A stretch of 56,244 nucleotides of DNA from a virus, in IMG/VR virus record IMGVR_UViG_3300032291_002769, positions 1-56,244 of that record. One strand, given 5' to 3'. Every line of letters starts with the position of its first letter. The first letter of the stretch is position 1. The notes under the pieces are model-generated. The model was not told the DNA's origin. It did not search any database and saw only the letters and a list, made by a program, of their open reading frames with translations. A program made the translations under genes and the position numbers. Shown piece after piece: positions 55,918 through 56,244 of the stretch.

Positions 55918-56133
55918 TTAGTCAATAAAAAGTTCAAAATCTTTATTTACGTGTCCACAGTCATTACACATATATGTTGGGAATGGTACTAATGTATCTT
56001 CAGAACTTCCAGTTAATAATTTTGGTACTTTTTTTAACATTGTCACTTCTTTGAAGTACTTTGACTCACATTTTTCACATTTAACAGTTTCTTGTTGTTT
56101 TAAATCAATTCTAGGTTTAATAATATCTTCCAT
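55918..56133 (-). CDS. zinc-ribbon phage protein, 71 residues
   Basis: CEKCESKYF and CNDCGHVN (two CxxC pairs, near residues 19-22 and 57-60) form one zinc ribbon; between them KKVPKLLTGSSEDTLVPFP resembles a family common in T4-like phages. Function unknown; likely binds nucleic acid or protein. Confidence 0.68.
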   Translation of the reverse strand: MEDIIKPRIDLKQQETVKCEKCESKYFKEVTMLKKVPKLLTGSSEDTLVPFPTYMCNDCGHVNKDFELFID

Positions 56134-56155
56134 AATTTTTTTATTTAAATATAGT

Positions 56156-56244
56156 TTATTTTTTAAGTTTTGTCAATTCTGATTTTATATCCATTTGGAG
56201 TATTGTATCAATTGTATTTTTATCAACTCTATATTCAACAAATT
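56156..56244 (-). CDS. partial gene at the window edge (C-terminus only)
   Basis: The minus-strand frame entering from the right edge reads FVEYRVDKNTIDTILQMDIK and ends in ELTKLKK, stop at 56156-56158. Too short to identify; it lies 22 bases upstream of the zinc-ribbon gene. Confidence 0.5.
   Translation of the reverse strand, partial: FVEYRVDKNTIDTILQMDIKSELTKLKK

Noticed and set aside
1-56244. tRNA or rRNA genes
   Set aside because: No cloverleaf-like sequences or rRNA signatures were noticed by eye in the gaps; a dedicated search could still find a divergent tRNA.

Overview
The window looks like part of the genome of a large, T4-like (myovirus-type) phage infecting a low-GC member of the Bacteroidota, probably a flavobacterium. 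Phage evidence: about 95 mostly small, tightly packed and overlapping genes; a gp46/gp47-type SbcC/SbcD pair; an amidase lysin with spanin-like neighbours; two free-standing homing endonucleases; a fibre-like repeat protein; RNA ligase and polynucleotide-kinase-like enzymes; and stand-alone DNA methyltransferases. Host evidence: AT-rich sequence; at least nine minus-strand promoters with the Bacteroidota consensus TTG-N19/20-TAnnTTTG; a small RpoD-like sigma factor; lipoprotein signal peptides; and a DNA-packing protein of the bacterial histone-H1-like type. No portal, major capsid, terminase, polymerase, tRNA or rRNA gene is seen in the window.

Layout. 1-5.3 kb (minus): homing endonuclease, then an operon with a nicotinamide phosphoribosyltransferase-like and a PRPP-synthetase-like protein, which together resemble the phage NAD+ reconstitution pathway. 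5.3-10.8 kb (minus): band-7/SPFH protein, small membrane proteins, lipoproteins and many small unknown genes. 10.9-13.2 kb: a 750-residue fibre-like protein of about 15-residue repeats. 13.4-24.9 kb (minus): an accessory region rich in RNA-repair-type enzymes (DRB0094-type RNA ligase, cREC receiver domain, P-loop kinase, metallophosphatase, HAD phosphatases), an AAA+ ATPase, two paralogues sharing a WCT motif, and a metallopeptidase. 24.9-39 kb (mixed strands): an ECF-like sigma factor, Nudix, DUF192, a methyltransferase-DUF3310 fusion, acidic proteins, glutaredoxin, thioredoxin, a WCT-LRR protein, DnaJ and a histone-H1-like protein. 39-45 kb (mostly minus): proteins likely to be structural or internal virion components, plus the lysis group. 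45.4-56.2 kb (minus): tandem cytosine methyltransferases, RpoD-like sigma factor, an N4/N6 methyltransferase with a possible nuclease partner, and the SbcC/SbcD recombination module with an HNH endonuclease inserted.

Two promoter classes appear to divide the genes. Host-like TAnnTTTG promoters sit in front of early/accessory genes, often only 4-5 bases before the start codon, which implies leaderless mRNAs. A second AT-rich motif, (AAG)TATTTAT(A/T), precedes many of the probable virion genes. Several unrelated proteins (sigma factor, HExxH metallopeptidase, acidic protein, WCT-LRR protein, zinc-ribbon/EF-hand protein, 139-residue protein) share a short amphipathic N-terminal tag ending in LLxE-like sites, reminiscent of the capsid-targeting sequences of T4 internal proteins. 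The most interesting hypothesis is that the phage packages a set of effector proteins, including a sigma factor, and injects them with its DNA, while early genes counter host NAD+-depletion and RNA-cleavage defences.
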